Origin: Rhynochetos jubatus | Taxonomy: Eukaryota; Chordata; Aves; Eurypygiformes; Rhynochetidae | Direction of reading: 5' to 3' | Length of the DNA stretch: 64,000 nt | Assembly: GCA_027574665.1 (NCBI GenBank) | Contig: CM050652.1 | Location: forward strand, 38,875,631-38,939,630 | Part shown: piece after piece, positions 1 to 46,400 of the stretch | Numbering within the stretch: position 1 is the stretch's first letter | How the letters are laid out: each line of letters opens with the position of its first letter | Program-made: the position numbers and the translations under genes | Notes under the pieces: generated by a model | Databases searched by the model: none | What the model was told of the DNA's origin: nothing | Seen by the model: the letters and a program-made list of their open reading frames with translations, nothing else

Positions 1-162
1 AATGTGTTTTTCAAAGTCACTGAGTCTGAAATAATTCCCCACTGGGACTAACCTGACAAAGGAACACTGTTAAATAAATGAGGACCTCAGCTGTGGAAGT
101 TGGTGTTTTACTGTCATAAATAGGATTTGTCTGTAAAAATGAGGACAGATTTAATGGAATTA

Positions 163-588
163 CAGAATCTTTTATGTTGGAAAAGACCATTAAGATCAAG
201 TCCAACCTGATATTGCTAGTACCACCACTCAACCATGCCCTTCAGCACCTGTCCACACCTCTCTGAAATACCCCAGGGATGGTGACTCAACCACCACCCT
301 GGGCAGCCCATTCCAATGACAACCCCTTCAGTGGAGAGATTTTTCCTAATATCCAATCTAAACCTCTCCTGGCACAAGTTGAGGCAGTTTCCTCTTGTCC
401 TATCGCTTGTCACTTGGGAGAACAGACAAACCCCCACCTCTCTGCAACCTCTTTTCAGGTGGTTGTAGGGAGCGATAAGGTCTCCTCTGAGCCTCCTCCA
501 GGCTAAACACCCCAGCTCCCTCAGCCACTCCGATCCAGACCCTTCACCAGCTTCTTTGCTCTTCTTGGGATATGATCCAGCACCTCAG
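163..588 (-). mobile_element. CR1 LINE 3' fragment, reverse orientation
   Basis: Read on the + strand, this shows the familiar reverse complement of an avian CR1 3' end: a TTGGAAAAGACC word near the start, then GGGATGGTGACTC, TTTTTCCTAATATCCAATCT and finally GATCCAGCACCTCA. It is 5'-truncated like most CR1 copies, and the terminal short-repeat tip is decayed. It sits in intron 6 of TPH2. Open frames here are chance products of repeat sequence. Confidence 0.9.
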
Positions 589-847
589 ATTTGATTTAAT
601 CCTATTCTGTTGTGTTAGTTTTTAATGTATTTTACAGAAGTCATCTTCTGTTTTGGAAACTTCTCTTCTGTTTGGTACCAGCCATGAAAATAAGATAACT
701 TGGTGATTTGTGAACATCATTTATGGTACCTTGCCATCTTTTCTGGACAAAGGCATTAAAACAAAATTTGAAATGCCTCAAGCAGTTTTCATTAAACATT
801 GCATTGCTAGCAATGCAAAATAGTTCTTGCACATAATAGGTGAAAAA

Positions 848-1111
848 AAAGGGGTAACGGCTTTAAATTGAAAGCAGGTAGATTTAGATTAGATATCAGG
901 AAGAAATTCTTCCAGGAGAGGGTGGTGAGGCACTGGCACAGGTTGCCCAGAGAAGCTGTGGGTGCCCCATCCCTGGCTGCCTTCAAGGCCAGGCTGGATG
1001 AGGCTCTGAGCAACCTGGTCTAGTGGAGGGTGTCCCTGCCCACGGCAGGGGGGTTGGAACTAGATGGTCTTTAAGGTCCCTTCCAACCCAAACCATTCTG
1101 TGATTCTATGA
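848..1111 (+). mobile_element. CR1 LINE 3' fragment, forward orientation
   Basis: This is a 5'-truncated CR1 copy. It starts near GGGGTAACGGCTTTAAATTG and runs through GGTTGCCCAGAGAAGCTGTG and CTTCCAACCCAAACCATTCT to the diagnostic tip ATTCTGTGATTCTATGA. It is well preserved and ends only 141 bases before TPH2 exon 7. The near-identical tail at 20820-21072 shows that the two copies belong to the same or closely related subfamilies. Confidence 0.95.
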
Positions 1112-1221
1112 AAATAATGTATGGTGGTCTTCAGCCAAGATATGCTCTGTGTCATGCTACTGGTAGAATAATTAGCTACAGATCATTACCTGTCATCAGA
1201 AATGGATATAGAGATATATAA

Positions 1222-35099
<33,878 letters not shown>

Positions 35100-35755
35100 T
35101 ACGTGTGACCCTGTGATTTGCTGTCAGCTGCTTTTTCTGTAGCCAGTCTCGTAACATCACATGATATGGCTAACTTCTCAAACCCATCCCTTTTCCCTGT
35201 ACAGCCTGGCCTGTGGCTTAACATCATTGTGTAGCTCTGTCTAATTGTGACGTGCAGACAAACCAAGGCAATGCTAATTCGTGAACACAACATGGAATGT
35301 GGCAGAAAATAATCATCAATTCCTCAACACAATGTCATGTACAACATGAAAAACTTGCCTGGCAGTGTTTTGGCTACGTTAAGAGGATTCACTTCAATGT
35401 ATAAGAAATGGTGTTGCTGATTTCATTAAGTCTGAGTTTATTTCTTTATAATCCCTTTCCTCCCATAAGAATCCAGAAAAAGGTTATTTGCAACACTTTC
35501 CGTTTTCTTTGTAAGAGACTCTGTATTTCTTTCTGTAGCGGTGAAGACAATGTTTTGCCCATATATCTGTAACAGAACGTAGTGTCTCTTGTGACTGAAC
35601 AATACGATTTATATACCAGTGCTGAGATCAGGAAGGCTATGTTTCAGTACTAAAAGGTCTGTGGAGATTACAGATTATGAGAACTCACAACTGACAAATG
35701 TTCAACGTGGCTGAGTAATCGCAACACAATAAAAAACTCCACCCCGTAACAATTC
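35100..35755 (+). other. TPH2: TPH2 3' UTR (end approximate)
   Basis: About 650 bases follow the stop codon, up to a cleavage region after the AATAAA at 35728. No upstream canonical AATAAA is present between the stop and that site. The 3' end is inferred from the signal plus a downstream GT-rich stretch and could be off by 10-20 bases; longer isoforms cannot be excluded. Confidence 0.7.
35728..35733 (+). terminator. TPH2: Polyadenylation signal AATAAA of TPH2
   Basis: A canonical AATAAA hexamer lies about 630 bases after the TPH2 stop. About 45 bases later comes a GT-rich stretch (GTTCATGTATGTGTTACCTG, from 35776) that fits a downstream cleavage element. Cleavage is expected near 35745-35760. 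Confidence 0.75.
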
Positions 35756-35811
35756 TTGCAGAAAGGTAGTTCTAGTTCATGTATGTGTTACCTGTGACAG
35801 TCCTGAGCACA

Positions 35812-36089
35812 CGACCTCTGCGAGGGCTATCTGGAAATAAGAGTGCGAGCGCTTGTGTTAATTCTGGGTTGTTACGTGTGGATATAAAGCCCTTCTACAT
35901 CATCGTGTGCCTTCCGCATTCCCTTGTCTTTCGAACGCGCTCCTCTTGCATTTCACGCATAATTTGCCTTTCCTCATTATGCCACGTTCAACCTTGACAG
36001 GGCCATGCATGGCTGGGTCTGCGCTCCGGCAGTAGCAGCACGTGTGAAAGGGTGAATATGGAAGTTGTTATTTAATTATAGCCGAGACG
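35812..36089. promoter_or_regulatory. CpG-enriched patch directly 3' of TPH2
   Basis: By eye count 17 CpG dinucleotides fall in about 280 bases, including GAGTGCGAGCGC, TTTCGAACGCGC and CACGTG. Neighbouring sequence has roughly one CpG or fewer per 100 bases. It is too short and not GC-rich enough for a classical CpG island. It may be a regulatory element or an unmethylated orphan patch. No open frame or repeat explains it. Confidence 0.35.
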
Positions 36090-37429
36090 ATTATCAGTTA
36101 GTAAATTACTTGTGGGGTGATTCAATCATAGAGACGCCCAAGCTGCCTGGCTTGTAGCAGATGGATGCAGGCAATGCCTGAGTTCGTAAACTCTACGTTA
36201 GCAAGCTCTGATGGAAGTACAAGCTCTGTCTGGGGAGAACATTGCAGAAATTTGTGAGACGGCTCTTATCTGGAAGCAATAATTATGCATGTCTTTCCTT
36301 TATCTGGGTTATTCTAGTCTCCTACTAGCCAAGATAATGGAGAGTTGACTATATTGCACGGATCTTTCCTAATGGAAACCACATGGCTTATGCAGGTCAT
36401 GTTGGTATGGGTGCAAGTGTCATAGCTTCTCTGCATATGTGGAAAAGAGGTGTCTACTGAAGCGGCTCTCCCAGCTGAGAGAGTCATGCAGATACTCTTA
36501 AGTGTTGCTAGCAATTTCAGCATAAAAAGAGCACCACTTGATAGTACCAGCATATCCTTAAATAAGAGGCAATCTATAAGGATAATTTTCATAGGGAAAT
36601 CTGCCACCTCCTCAAAGATAAGTACGAGATAACAGAAAAGGCTCTTTTCTCCAGATGATCTGTGCTGCATTCTAATGCTGCTGTTAATAGGGTGTGGGGA
36701 GATCTAGTTTATATGTAACTGTGACTACCATTGGTACAAATGAAGAGCTGTTGAGTTATCCCCTGGGGATCAGCGTGCTGGAGTTGTTATTAACTTCCTG
36801 ACATTAGTGCTGAACTCCATTAGGTAGCACTTACGACAGAGGGATCACTGGCAACCTTGGCATGGAAGTTTCTCCTTCTTTCTTCCCGCAGAATCTGATG
36901 AGCGCTTTGTAGCCCTTTCTGGAGAAAATGGACTGTACTGAAATTTGCTTTAACTGGTCTGAAGAAAATCATAGTGCAAGGAATAGTAGATCTTACTCAT
37001 TTCAAGAACTGACAAAGTGTTGTTGCTTGCTTATGTAAAATAAAACCACAATGAGAAACAAAGGTCCAAAGCTTATAAAGTTACTGAGGTTTTCCCTTGA
37101 ATCAGAATTATGCAGGAGAACTTTAAGTACTTGTAATATCTGGATTTATTCTTGACTGTTCTGAATAGCTTAAAATAAGAATTCCACAGCAGTAAAACAA
37201 TAGAAGCATATCTTTGTTTTGTTTTGTGCTGTTAGCAAGTAAATCTTATTATGGATTAGGGAGAAACCCTTGAAATCCAATAGTCATTTTAGGACTAATG
37301 ATGGCAAGGAAACTGTCTACAATGAAGATATAATGTCAATGAAACAGAACATTGTCAAAGGATAATGGGCTCCTGCTGGTAGATATATGCTTAATCCAAT
37401 GATTTTATTTCTATTATACAACATGATTA
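36090..37429. other. Intergenic, nothing recognised
   Basis: Unique-looking AT-rich sequence 3' of TPH2. Open frames are short and random on both strands. I see no repeat signature and no exon with credible splice context. Confidence 0.6.
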
Positions 37430-37960
37430 AAAATAAATTAAATATAATGGGCTAAGGAATAATAGTGATTTAGAGAGACAATTGCTCATTGTTCTTACAT
37501 AGCAAAGCTGCCTTCTTACAGGCTGCAGAGCAAACTGGCTTTGGGCTTCAGCCAGTCAGGGGCCAGGACTGGGAAGGAATGCTTTAAAAAGTGCACTATT
37601 GCACTTTTATGAATCAAATAGTTCCAGCTTAGCTGAAATTCTTCTCTGCGGTTTTTATTAGCAAATTAAGATCAGCCATGCAGCAATCTCCTTGGATGAC
37701 AAGCTCATTTAGGCGTAATGAGGGAATTATTGACAGTTATCAAATTACACTAACGTTTCATTTAAAATAGGCCATATTTATCTAAGGTGGTTGTTTAGCT
37801 TTAGTGAGCTGGACTCTGGAAATTGGACTTCTGGCTTAGGCTCATTTATTTCCTGCGTAATTCTGAACTGATGCTTTATGGGTCTGAGATATATGCACTT
37901 GCTTTGCCTGCACAGAGTAAATGGGCCCGAGCTTAATGAATGTAAAGCATTGCAGTGTTT
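37430..37960. promoter_or_regulatory. Candidate conserved non-coding element
   Basis: This stretch lacks repeat signatures and is dense in homeodomain and POU/SOX-type words: GCAAATTAAGATC, GCGTAATGAGG, GAATTATTGAC, CAAATTACACTAAC and the doubled GCACTATTGCAC. This texture is typical of vertebrate developmental enhancers. It lies about 2 kb 3' of TPH2. Inference only; no conservation was measured. Confidence 0.3.
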
Positions 37961-38464
37961 ACTACCATGCAAAGTCTAAAATGAAAAACAACACTCTGAG
38001 ACATTGCAGCAAATAGGAATACCAAGTTTCATTTGCAAACCAAGACATGGTTCATGCATTTCATTTCATTTGTTCGGTAGAGGGGATGGAGTGGGAAGGT
38101 GTTAACACAATATATTGTGTTTTCCCCCTCTAGTCTTTGAGACCTGTTTAGAACCCTGTTTTAAGTTTAGGCCTTCGATATACTTTCATGAAATAGGGTG
38201 TCTTTTTCCTTTCTTCCTGTTATGACAACCTAATGTGATGGAGAAAATTCCAGAAATTTACTGTACTGTAATGTATATTTACTGATAGGCTGTAATGGAT
38301 TACAGAAGAAAGTTTCACATCTTTGAAAGGACAGCCTGGCTTAGACAGCTAAAGCTGCTGAAGGCTTTCACCTACAGGCTGCTGGTACAAATCCAGCCCA
38401 GTCAGCACTCAGTGAAAGCTATCACCAGCCAGCAGCAGCCTGGCTTGTGTGTGATGAACTGGGA

Positions 38465-38790
38465 AGCTGGGATTGCTTAGTTTGGAGTAGAGGAGACTGA
38501 GGGGAGACTTGATAACCTTTTTCAAACACATAGAAATAGCTGCAAAATGGAAGGGACAAACCATTCTCTGGCCTCAAGAACTAATGGACTTAAATGACAG
38601 GAAAGGAGCATTAAGTTATGTAACAGTGAAATGTGGGGGACAGATTACCTAGGGACACAAGCAGAGCCTCCATCATTTTTTAAGAGAAGAGGTTAGGCTG
38701 CTATCTCTCAAGAATGATGTTAGCACAGTTGGTCCCATCTTGAGACCAGGGGAGAGGCTATACAAAGTCTTGAAGTCCCTTAGAGGGATG
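38465..38790 (+). mobile_element. Degenerate CR1-like LINE fragment
   Basis: The order 'cttagtttggagtagaggagactgaggggagactt', then 'gataacc', then 'aagagaagaggttaggctgc' follows the CR1 consensus 'cagtttggagaagaggaggctgaggggagacct' and its downstream 3' region. It is heavily diverged, has no preserved 3' tip, and is older than the copies in the TPH2 introns. Confidence 0.5.
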
Positions 38791-41220
38791 ACTACCTGGA
38801 AAAAGCTTCAGTGTGCTCATGGAAGGGCTCCAACTGGCTCACAAAAGCAGTAATGGTCAGTAGCTACCACTGTGGAGCATTTGTACATCAACTGCACCTC
38901 TGCCTCCTCCTTCGGTCTTTGGCCAACCCTAAACAGTGGTTCTTCATCTTTTGTTGAGGAATGAATAGGATCCATAGTTTGTAGCCTTCAATGCTGAGTC
39001 TGGTGCTCTATTTGAAGTTCATAGGCCATTTGAGGGAGCTCTGTGTGTGAGTTACCTGCTAGTTACAGCTACCCAGAGTAGACTGGTAGTGAGCAACCAG
39101 CGTTTGTCCTTTTTGTGAACAAGGTTTAAGGCTGCTCAACTTCATAAGCAAAATACAAATGTGTATTTCATCAAATCTCTACCTGCATTTGGGCTGTCAG
39201 GATGACTATGCTCCCTTGAACAACCAGGAGAACCTGGAGCTCTCGAGGATCCTGAGTGCTCCAGACACACATCAACCTTGTGTCTTGCTGAAATCTGGGT
39301 ACAGGGCAGCCTGTTCTCCCTAACCCACTGGCTTTGACGTAATCCCGAAGGGAGCTGTGGTGAGGCTGGCCAGGAAACTTGGGGAAATAAACTACTGCTG
39401 AGAAGGAAGGAAACTAAACTACTGCTGCTCAGCCTGGTGTCACATTGAGGGCCAGGTGAGGATCAATGCAGTGCTCTTCCATTCAGGAAATCAACTTTCT
39501 ACCCCAAGCTGGAAATTTCTCTTGTTTTAGCAAGACAGTCTCTGCCTTTTTAGTAATGTGGCAGCTTCATTCTATCTCAGTAGGAACCATTATCATATTT
39601 CCAGATAATTGCAAGGGGAGTAGTTCTGGTATTGTTACATAATGGCTGTGCTCTGTGGTATCAATCACTCCAACTCTGGAGATATTTCACAGACAAATTC
39701 TTGCCTTCTTAGTGAAGAATAGGTCAACAGTGACAGATTCCTCTTCCAGGCTTTGAAGTACGTACATGGAGCTAAGAGAGAGGTGGTTGTTACACTAGCA
39801 AATATTTATTAGTAACGAGTCCCTCTAGTTGATGTAGTAAAGGTTGTAGAGATGTCCTTGGCATCCTTATTGGAATTTTCCTGTAACTTAGCGGAGCTTG
39901 GAGGGTAAATAATGTTGTTCTTAGCTGAAATACTCCGTCAAGCCTCTGTTGTTTCACTTTGTGTCTGGTTCTAGAGAAAAGGTAAGTAAACACAAAATAG
40001 TCAGACTTCAGCAATGTCTATTCAAAACATTTTGCGACAACTAGATTTAGTTTTAAAAGGCCCTCCAACACCTTACAGTAAGAATGCATATTTTTTTGCC
40101 AACAGCAGAGATGGTACGGGACTAAAAATAAGCGCCGACATCTTCTTGGGATTTGCCCTCGAGTGGACTGTTCAGGTGGAATAAGTGTGAAATGGGCTAC
40201 ATAGTCATGTACTTCAAAATGTAACTGGGTGATGAATATTCAGGTGGACTATTTTTGAATGTAGTCAAAATTTCAAGTGTCCAGGAAAAATAGTGGAGAA
40301 GAAACTGCTGTTGCCAGACACCACCTTTGGAAGGAAAGAGTTGAGTTTGCAAAACAGCAGGAGGTAGATTTCAGTCCTATTACACTGGCATATGACCTGA
40401 AACACAAGCCAAATACGCCCACATCACTGGCTTCTGCGTGAGCTCCAGTGTGAATACAGTTCTGATAACAGAGCAGCAATAAAGCATTCCAGAGCCAAAC
40501 AGCCCTGCTTCCCCACAGGAGACAAAGTGGGTGATTTGAGACTAGTGTGGCACAAATAAAATCAAATTTATTTCATATTAAATCAATTTTGTTTTCTATT
40601 TCTTTTGCAAAATACCTTTTGAAATGTGTTACTATTTTATTTTTCCGTTAGGATTATAGAGATGTTAATTAAGGAATGGTTGATGTTCTTAGCACTTTCT
40701 GCCTTGAGCATTTCTTGCCACCAAACTCCCTACTTAGTCTTGCTACTTTACATGAAAGTAGGGTAATGCTGAACAGGTGATGCTGTCATTTCCAAGAGAT
40801 TGACAACTGACGGGTGCACCTAACATGCTACCCTCCCTCACCATCCCTCCTTGTAGTGAATTGCTAACCTCAGAGCTGTGAATAAGGCCGAGTAAGGGTA
40901 AATAAGTTTAAGGTTATGCACACAGTGGATTTGCCACTCCAGCAGAATTTGTCTGGAGGATCAATTTGGTTGCATTCCCTTTTAATGATTACTCCTGATA
41001 GATCACCTGCAGGTAAAGTTATGAAAGAGCAAGCGTGTCCCATCAGATGGGAACCGGGAAGTCAAAATCTCAACCGCTGCAAAACCAGCGTGTCTTCTAA
41101 GAGGCGTTTTGGTGCCAGTCAGTTCAAGTAGAGGTAGCTCAAAATACATTTCATAGTTGCTGGACTGAAAAGCTACATTATACCTCCAGTTCTCAATCCA
41201 GCCACTGTTTTCTGGGACAG
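38791..41220. other. Intergenic, little recognised
   Basis: Unique-looking sequence. The only structure I note is a local duplication with 27-bp period at 39388-39427, where TAAACTACTGCTG occurs twice. No coding or RNA gene is supported. Confidence 0.55.
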
Positions 41221-42140
41221 AGCTGTGTCTGCTAGAGCAGGAACTAGAGGCCTGAATCAGGCACGCAAGGCCTCTTTATTTCATTTGCAGGCATTTGTAA
41301 AAAGCGTCTTTTGCAGTGTCATGCCCAGAATAAAAATGCAACGTGTGGAAGATGCAGAAGCAATGAGGTGTGATCTGAGATCTCATTTCTTCCTCCCAGT
41401 GTTGGCCAGCACAGCAGCCAAGGGAAGACTCTCGGTCCATGCTAATGGACAGCGGCAGAAGTTAAGAAGCCAGCAGAGTCCTGGAGAATGGCTCCCACTC
41501 CTAGCTGCTCTGGGGCCTCAAGTAACCATTGTTTGTCTTCTGTGCCTTGTTTGCACAGAGCAGCTCCTCAGGCTTCTACCATGAGTGTCGGTGTAGTGGG
41601 ATCCATTAACATACACTGTCATATATGCAGGAAAGGTACTAAAGAGGGGTTGAAAAGTGCCACGAATTTTATTTCCTAGCTCTCCTTCCAAATCTTTTCT
41701 TCACGTACCTGGCTTCTGCTTGAACAAAAGCACAACAGAGGCCCAGCAGCACCATCCCTGTCAGTACCCGGCATAGACAGCAGTCATCCTTTCCTTTGTG
41801 GTCATCCTGCGGAAAGGGTGCAGGTGGTCACTCTTAGGTGCCCAGTGTAGCCCTCCTCTTCTCTGATGCCAGTAACAGCAGAGGGTGGGTCTGAATGGAT
41901 GCACGAGCCCTCTCTGCTGTGCACACCCAGGGCTGTGTCTCCACGGGACGTTGCCATGCAAAGGTGGGCGGCCCAGTGCAGGTCCGAGGAGGAACATGGT
42001 GTGGCAGCACGCAGCTCTGCCTGGGATGGCGAGCCTCGTCTTACTGCTGGGGTAAAGCCCTCCAGGACAGTCAGGGCTCTCAGTTGTACCAATACAATCT
42101 TCCCTGCCCCATTTCAGTGGCAAAATTGCTTTAAATAGCT
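41221..42140. other. GC-richer intergenic stretch with chance open frames
   Basis: GC content is visibly higher than in the flanks, and open frames of 90-120 codons occur in several frames on both strands. None has a recognisable domain, and their overlap on both strands argues for compositional artefacts. No promoter motif is evident. Confidence 0.5.
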
Positions 42141-42439
42141 GTTTAGGAAGTCTAACACTTGGGCACTAGTAAAAACGTCAGCAGCTTCCCTGGACGTACA
42201 AACACGAAGAAGGGGTGTGGGCAACCATGTGGTACCTGTAGGCAACTACTGATTTTCTTATCACAGTGTCAGCACAAAACTTGGCATACGAATGTTGTGG
42301 GGTCCATGTGAATTCAGTTTTGGTACGCCATCTCTCAAAAAGCTCAGGGGAAGCAAAAGAGGGGCCGTTTGCAGTTGGGTAGGCACAGGGGCCTCAGTGT
42401 AATTCTCTGTGTTTTCCTGCCATTACCTTATTTCCAAAA

Positions 42440-43480
42440 GAGAGGAAGAGCGCTGTATTCATGAACACTATGTAAAAGCTGTTGCATTTTCACTGAGCGA
42501 CGGTTTGGTTTGCCTGAGTTGGGAATGAAAACGTGGTTAGAGGGAGCGAATTAAATCTCAAACGTAATGCCTCTGATTTGCAGAAGGGAAAGGGGAAGTG
42601 CTAAGTGAATATAGGAAATTGCAGCATTATGCGTTGTGAGAGCAATTCTTTCCATCCTTGTAGCTAATGGACTGAACAGAAAGTGAACAATTTGTTTCAT
42701 ACAGTGATTCACCAACACTCTGACAGGGTTTCCAATTCTGAGCTCGGTTTCATATTCAGCTCCCTGTTTACTAGTGAAATAGTACAATTATCTGTCTACC
42801 TCTTACATTTTATAAACAGGCAAGGCTGCGGTATCTGAAAAGAATAAAAATAACTGTATAAATCCTGGTTGTTGAAGGCTGGAGGAAAGGGAAATGAAGC
42901 AAGTGTTATCTTTCCAGCGGTCTATTGGAACACTCCTCTAAAAGTGAAGTTAAATTCCTTGGAAAAATAGTTCAGAAAGAAAAATGCCAATGGAACTTGG
43001 TTTTCAATTTCTATTTAATGTTTCCCCATCCAGGTTTGTGAAAGGAAATCAGAAAATGTTTCCTGTTTGAGTCCACTTGTCAAATTGTCGATAGTAAAGT
43101 AGCCAGAACTATTACAGCTGAATTGGCTGCATAAAGCTCTGGTGAAATCGGGATGCTTCTCCCAGAGGCATTTGGTAAATGTGCTAAGCTGCTTTACAAG
43201 TCAGGATGACATTTTTCTGCCTTTAACCCCAGTTTTATTGAGAATAGAAATCATTTGGACTATAACGAGTTTCAGTTTCTAATCTGGAAATGTTCGTGAG
43301 CTGGCCCTGACTTCATGTATCTCTTGCTCATGGGATCAGAGCCTTTGAATGGAATGGCCTTCCAGAATAGTGTAATTAGTCACTTGTTAATATTGACTGT
43401 GATACATTAATGCTTACCAGGGCTATTTGGAAGGAGATTCTGGACAAATGTATTGTAAAAGGGCAATCCCTGTCCCGGTG
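42440..43480. promoter_or_regulatory. Candidate conserved non-coding block
   Basis: A kilobase without repeat signatures or long open frames. It contains many evenly mixed words such as CGAATTAAATC, GCAGCATTATGCG, TAATTAGTCAC and ATACATTAATGC. The texture resembles conserved gene-desert sequence. Inference from composition only. Confidence 0.25.
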
Positions 43481-46400
43481 TGTAAATTCAGTAGAGCTCT
43501 TAAAAAACAGTGAGAGTCAATGGGTTGGGTAGAAGAAGGTGATGGCTATGAAAGTTATTAATAAGGGTAACGACCTTATAGTCGTTGAGGATTAGTTGAG
43601 GATTTAGGAATCTTACTTCAAAATGTATAGCTAAAGTGTAAAAATTAGAACAGCAGCAGCAATTATCTGTTGCCGCCCCTTCTGCTAGATGATGATGATG
43701 AGACTGTCACTTCATGGGAGAATCTGAGTCTACCCCTTATGCTCACCATAAACAAAGTGTATAAAGTTGATGCTAAAAATGCTTTTAGTCTGAAAGCCGC
43801 TTAAATTGATGTCAGCAGCGGCAGTCAGTGTGGGTGCTGAAATGTAGCATCTTGCTGAGGAGGTAGGGCGGGCAGCAGAGGGGACCTGCCTTGTTGGGAA
43901 CGGCACCAGGCAGTGGCTTCAGAGCAATCGCAGAGCATGAATTTCATAGCACCCACTTTGCGTGTTGTTCCTGGAGACCCAAGGCGGGAACTCTGTGTAG
44001 CAGAGGGAAAGTATCTGCCTTTTTCCTACAGATGTAATGGAAAAGGGGCAGAAGGTTAGACAAAACCAGCCTACGTGACTTTGGTAGGGGAGAGGGATTT
44101 AAGATTATCAATAGCAGAAGAGTTACATAATCTTAGCATATTAAGGAAAAAAAATGCCCTTTTTTGTTAGTTTCTTATAAATCCTAAACTCTGAGTACCT
44201 CTGTCCGTGCACAGCAGGAGAACCCTCAGTTCCAGGCTCAGCTCCCTCAATGACACTAGGATAGAGGTGCCTGGTTAGATGTTAAATGCCAAGTCTTGGG
44301 GCGATTTTACTGCTGCCCTCTCTGGAAGCAGTACATGAGGCCTGGGTTTGCTGTGTAAGCCAGCAGTACTGGCTTCATGGCTGTGATTTGTAGTGGTAAA
44401 ATCAATCCACTCCAAAGGGAGAAACACGGCATTCTCTTTGGATTGCAGGAGTGAATATGGGGCAACAGGGGAAAATTTGTCCTATGAGGTGTTTACTTCA
44501 GGATGGCATGAAATGCAACCCATGAGTGCTTCTCCCTGTAAAGTTAGCATTGGGTAGTTCCTGCGATTGTAGCATTACTAGGTGTCTCCAGTTGGTTGGA
44601 TGGCTCTCACCCCATATCGTTCTGACCTTCGCAATCACCAGGCAAACCTTGGCAGTGGTCGGAACCTAAGTGAAATCTGCCATTTTGTTTAGCTCTGGAA
44701 TAAGGCACATATCTGGAGGAGCAGGAGGAATTGGCCCAACGAATTACCATGCTGTGATGGTCTTCTGCAGTCAGGTAGCTCTTTGAGCTAAGAAGTATAG
44801 ATCATGGTGGCCCCAGGCCTGTCTTAAAGTAGGTCTGGGCAGAATTTGCACAAAGCACAGGGGAGCTACAGCAGATTTCTCTGGATTCCCTAAATTCCTG
44901 AGTTTATGCTTTCTACTGGGCATAGAATAAGGGAAAGAAACCACAAACTGGGAAAAAATGTTTTCCCTCTGTTGTTAAGCAAGTGGTGCAAACAGAAACC
45001 TTCCCTTTCCAGCACCACCAAGTTCAAGAGCATGACTGCTCCACTTCAGCCTCCCTGGCACTCTCACACCAGAAGTTGTGTAGACAGCTTTTATTCCCTG
45101 TGATTCCCTCTTGCAACCTAATTTTGAGTTTCCTGGAGCACTACAGCATGATGAAAGGTGACTCATGTTTCCCTTTCAGAAGATGGCTTCATCTTTGCTA
45201 CTGCAGAAAGGACTTTTATTTCTTGCAGATTCCTGAGAAAAAGTTTTGTGGTAAGATGACAGACAGTACATCTACTTTCACACATTTGACTAAGTGCGTG
45301 CAGCTTGCACACGTCTTTCACTGTTGGACATTTCCCAGTACTGAGATCTGTCAAGCCCAAAACAAACACTTACCTATTCTAGTCTTTTTTAGAAGATTAA
45401 AGCAAGCAAACTGGTATTTTATTGCCTTCTTTCCCTTCTGTGTTTAAATTACCATTTGCCCTAATTAATCTTGTGTGTGGCTCCTCAGTTAGGCAATACG
45501 GTTGAAATTTTATTTCTCAGCGTGCGTATGTATGTATGTGTATATTAAACAGAGTCCAGATTATTTTCTGAGGAGATTTTTCCACGGTCTCCTATGTCGT
45601 AATTGCTGCCCAGGGTTCTGCGAAGTTGCACGTGCGGTTCTCATGCAGAAAACAGAGCAAACATAACGTAACTAACCCATATTGACTACCAGATGCCTCA
45701 GAGTGTTCAAGACTTGTAGTAAATTACTGTTTTCTTTGGTCCATATCCGCTCTGCCTTCTGATGCTTTTCCCTGTGATGCCCTGTGACCTTGCTGCAAAT
45801 GTGATGCCTTCTGCTCAGTGCTCGCACGGACAGATGGACAACGGCGCCGGCAAGAGATCTCAATAGTCAGTCCACTAGACTCTCACTTGTCATGCCTCAG
45901 AAGGATGATAACTGATTAGCTGCAGCTAATAGTTTCTGACAAGGGCTTAACTAGACTTAAAGAAACACCATCTCTGTGAAACCAGAGCCTTTTGATAGAT
46001 ACTTAAAACTTCACTTCTCTGCCAGATGCATGTGTTAGTAACTGTACTTCACCAGCTGATCACATCTCATAATTACAATTACTTGTCCTAGCCCAGGGAA
46101 AAGCTCAGTTCATTTGTCCAAGTATTGATTAACTGGTATAGTCAAGATTACTTTACTTCACAGAGGATAGATAACCATTAATAATGTTATAATTACAGCC
46201 CAGAAAGTATGGTGATGAGGGGCTAGATTGGAACTTCAATACAGAAGGAGACAGGCATTGTTTATATAATCCTGAAAAAATGACAGCTGCTATGTTAAAG
46301 GGGGGTAATTAACCCAAGGGAAAATATTTGCCCGAGTGATGTCTCAGGGCTGAAGTGTGTGCGGGAGCACGAAGAGGCAGAGCCATGATATTTTGGTATC

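Noticed and set aside
241..262. RE1/NRSF-like half site (TTCAGCACC) upstream of exon 7
   Set aside because: Only the left half matches, and it lies inside a CR1 copy where this word belongs to the repeat.
41225..42138. Several overlapping 90-120-codon frames in a GC-richer patch
   Set aside because: Frames on both strands overlap and none carries a domain. They are explained by composition.
44983..45447. 154-codon plus-strand open frame
   Set aside because: Composition is not protein-like (scattered Cys, His and Phe, no motif) and there is no gene context.
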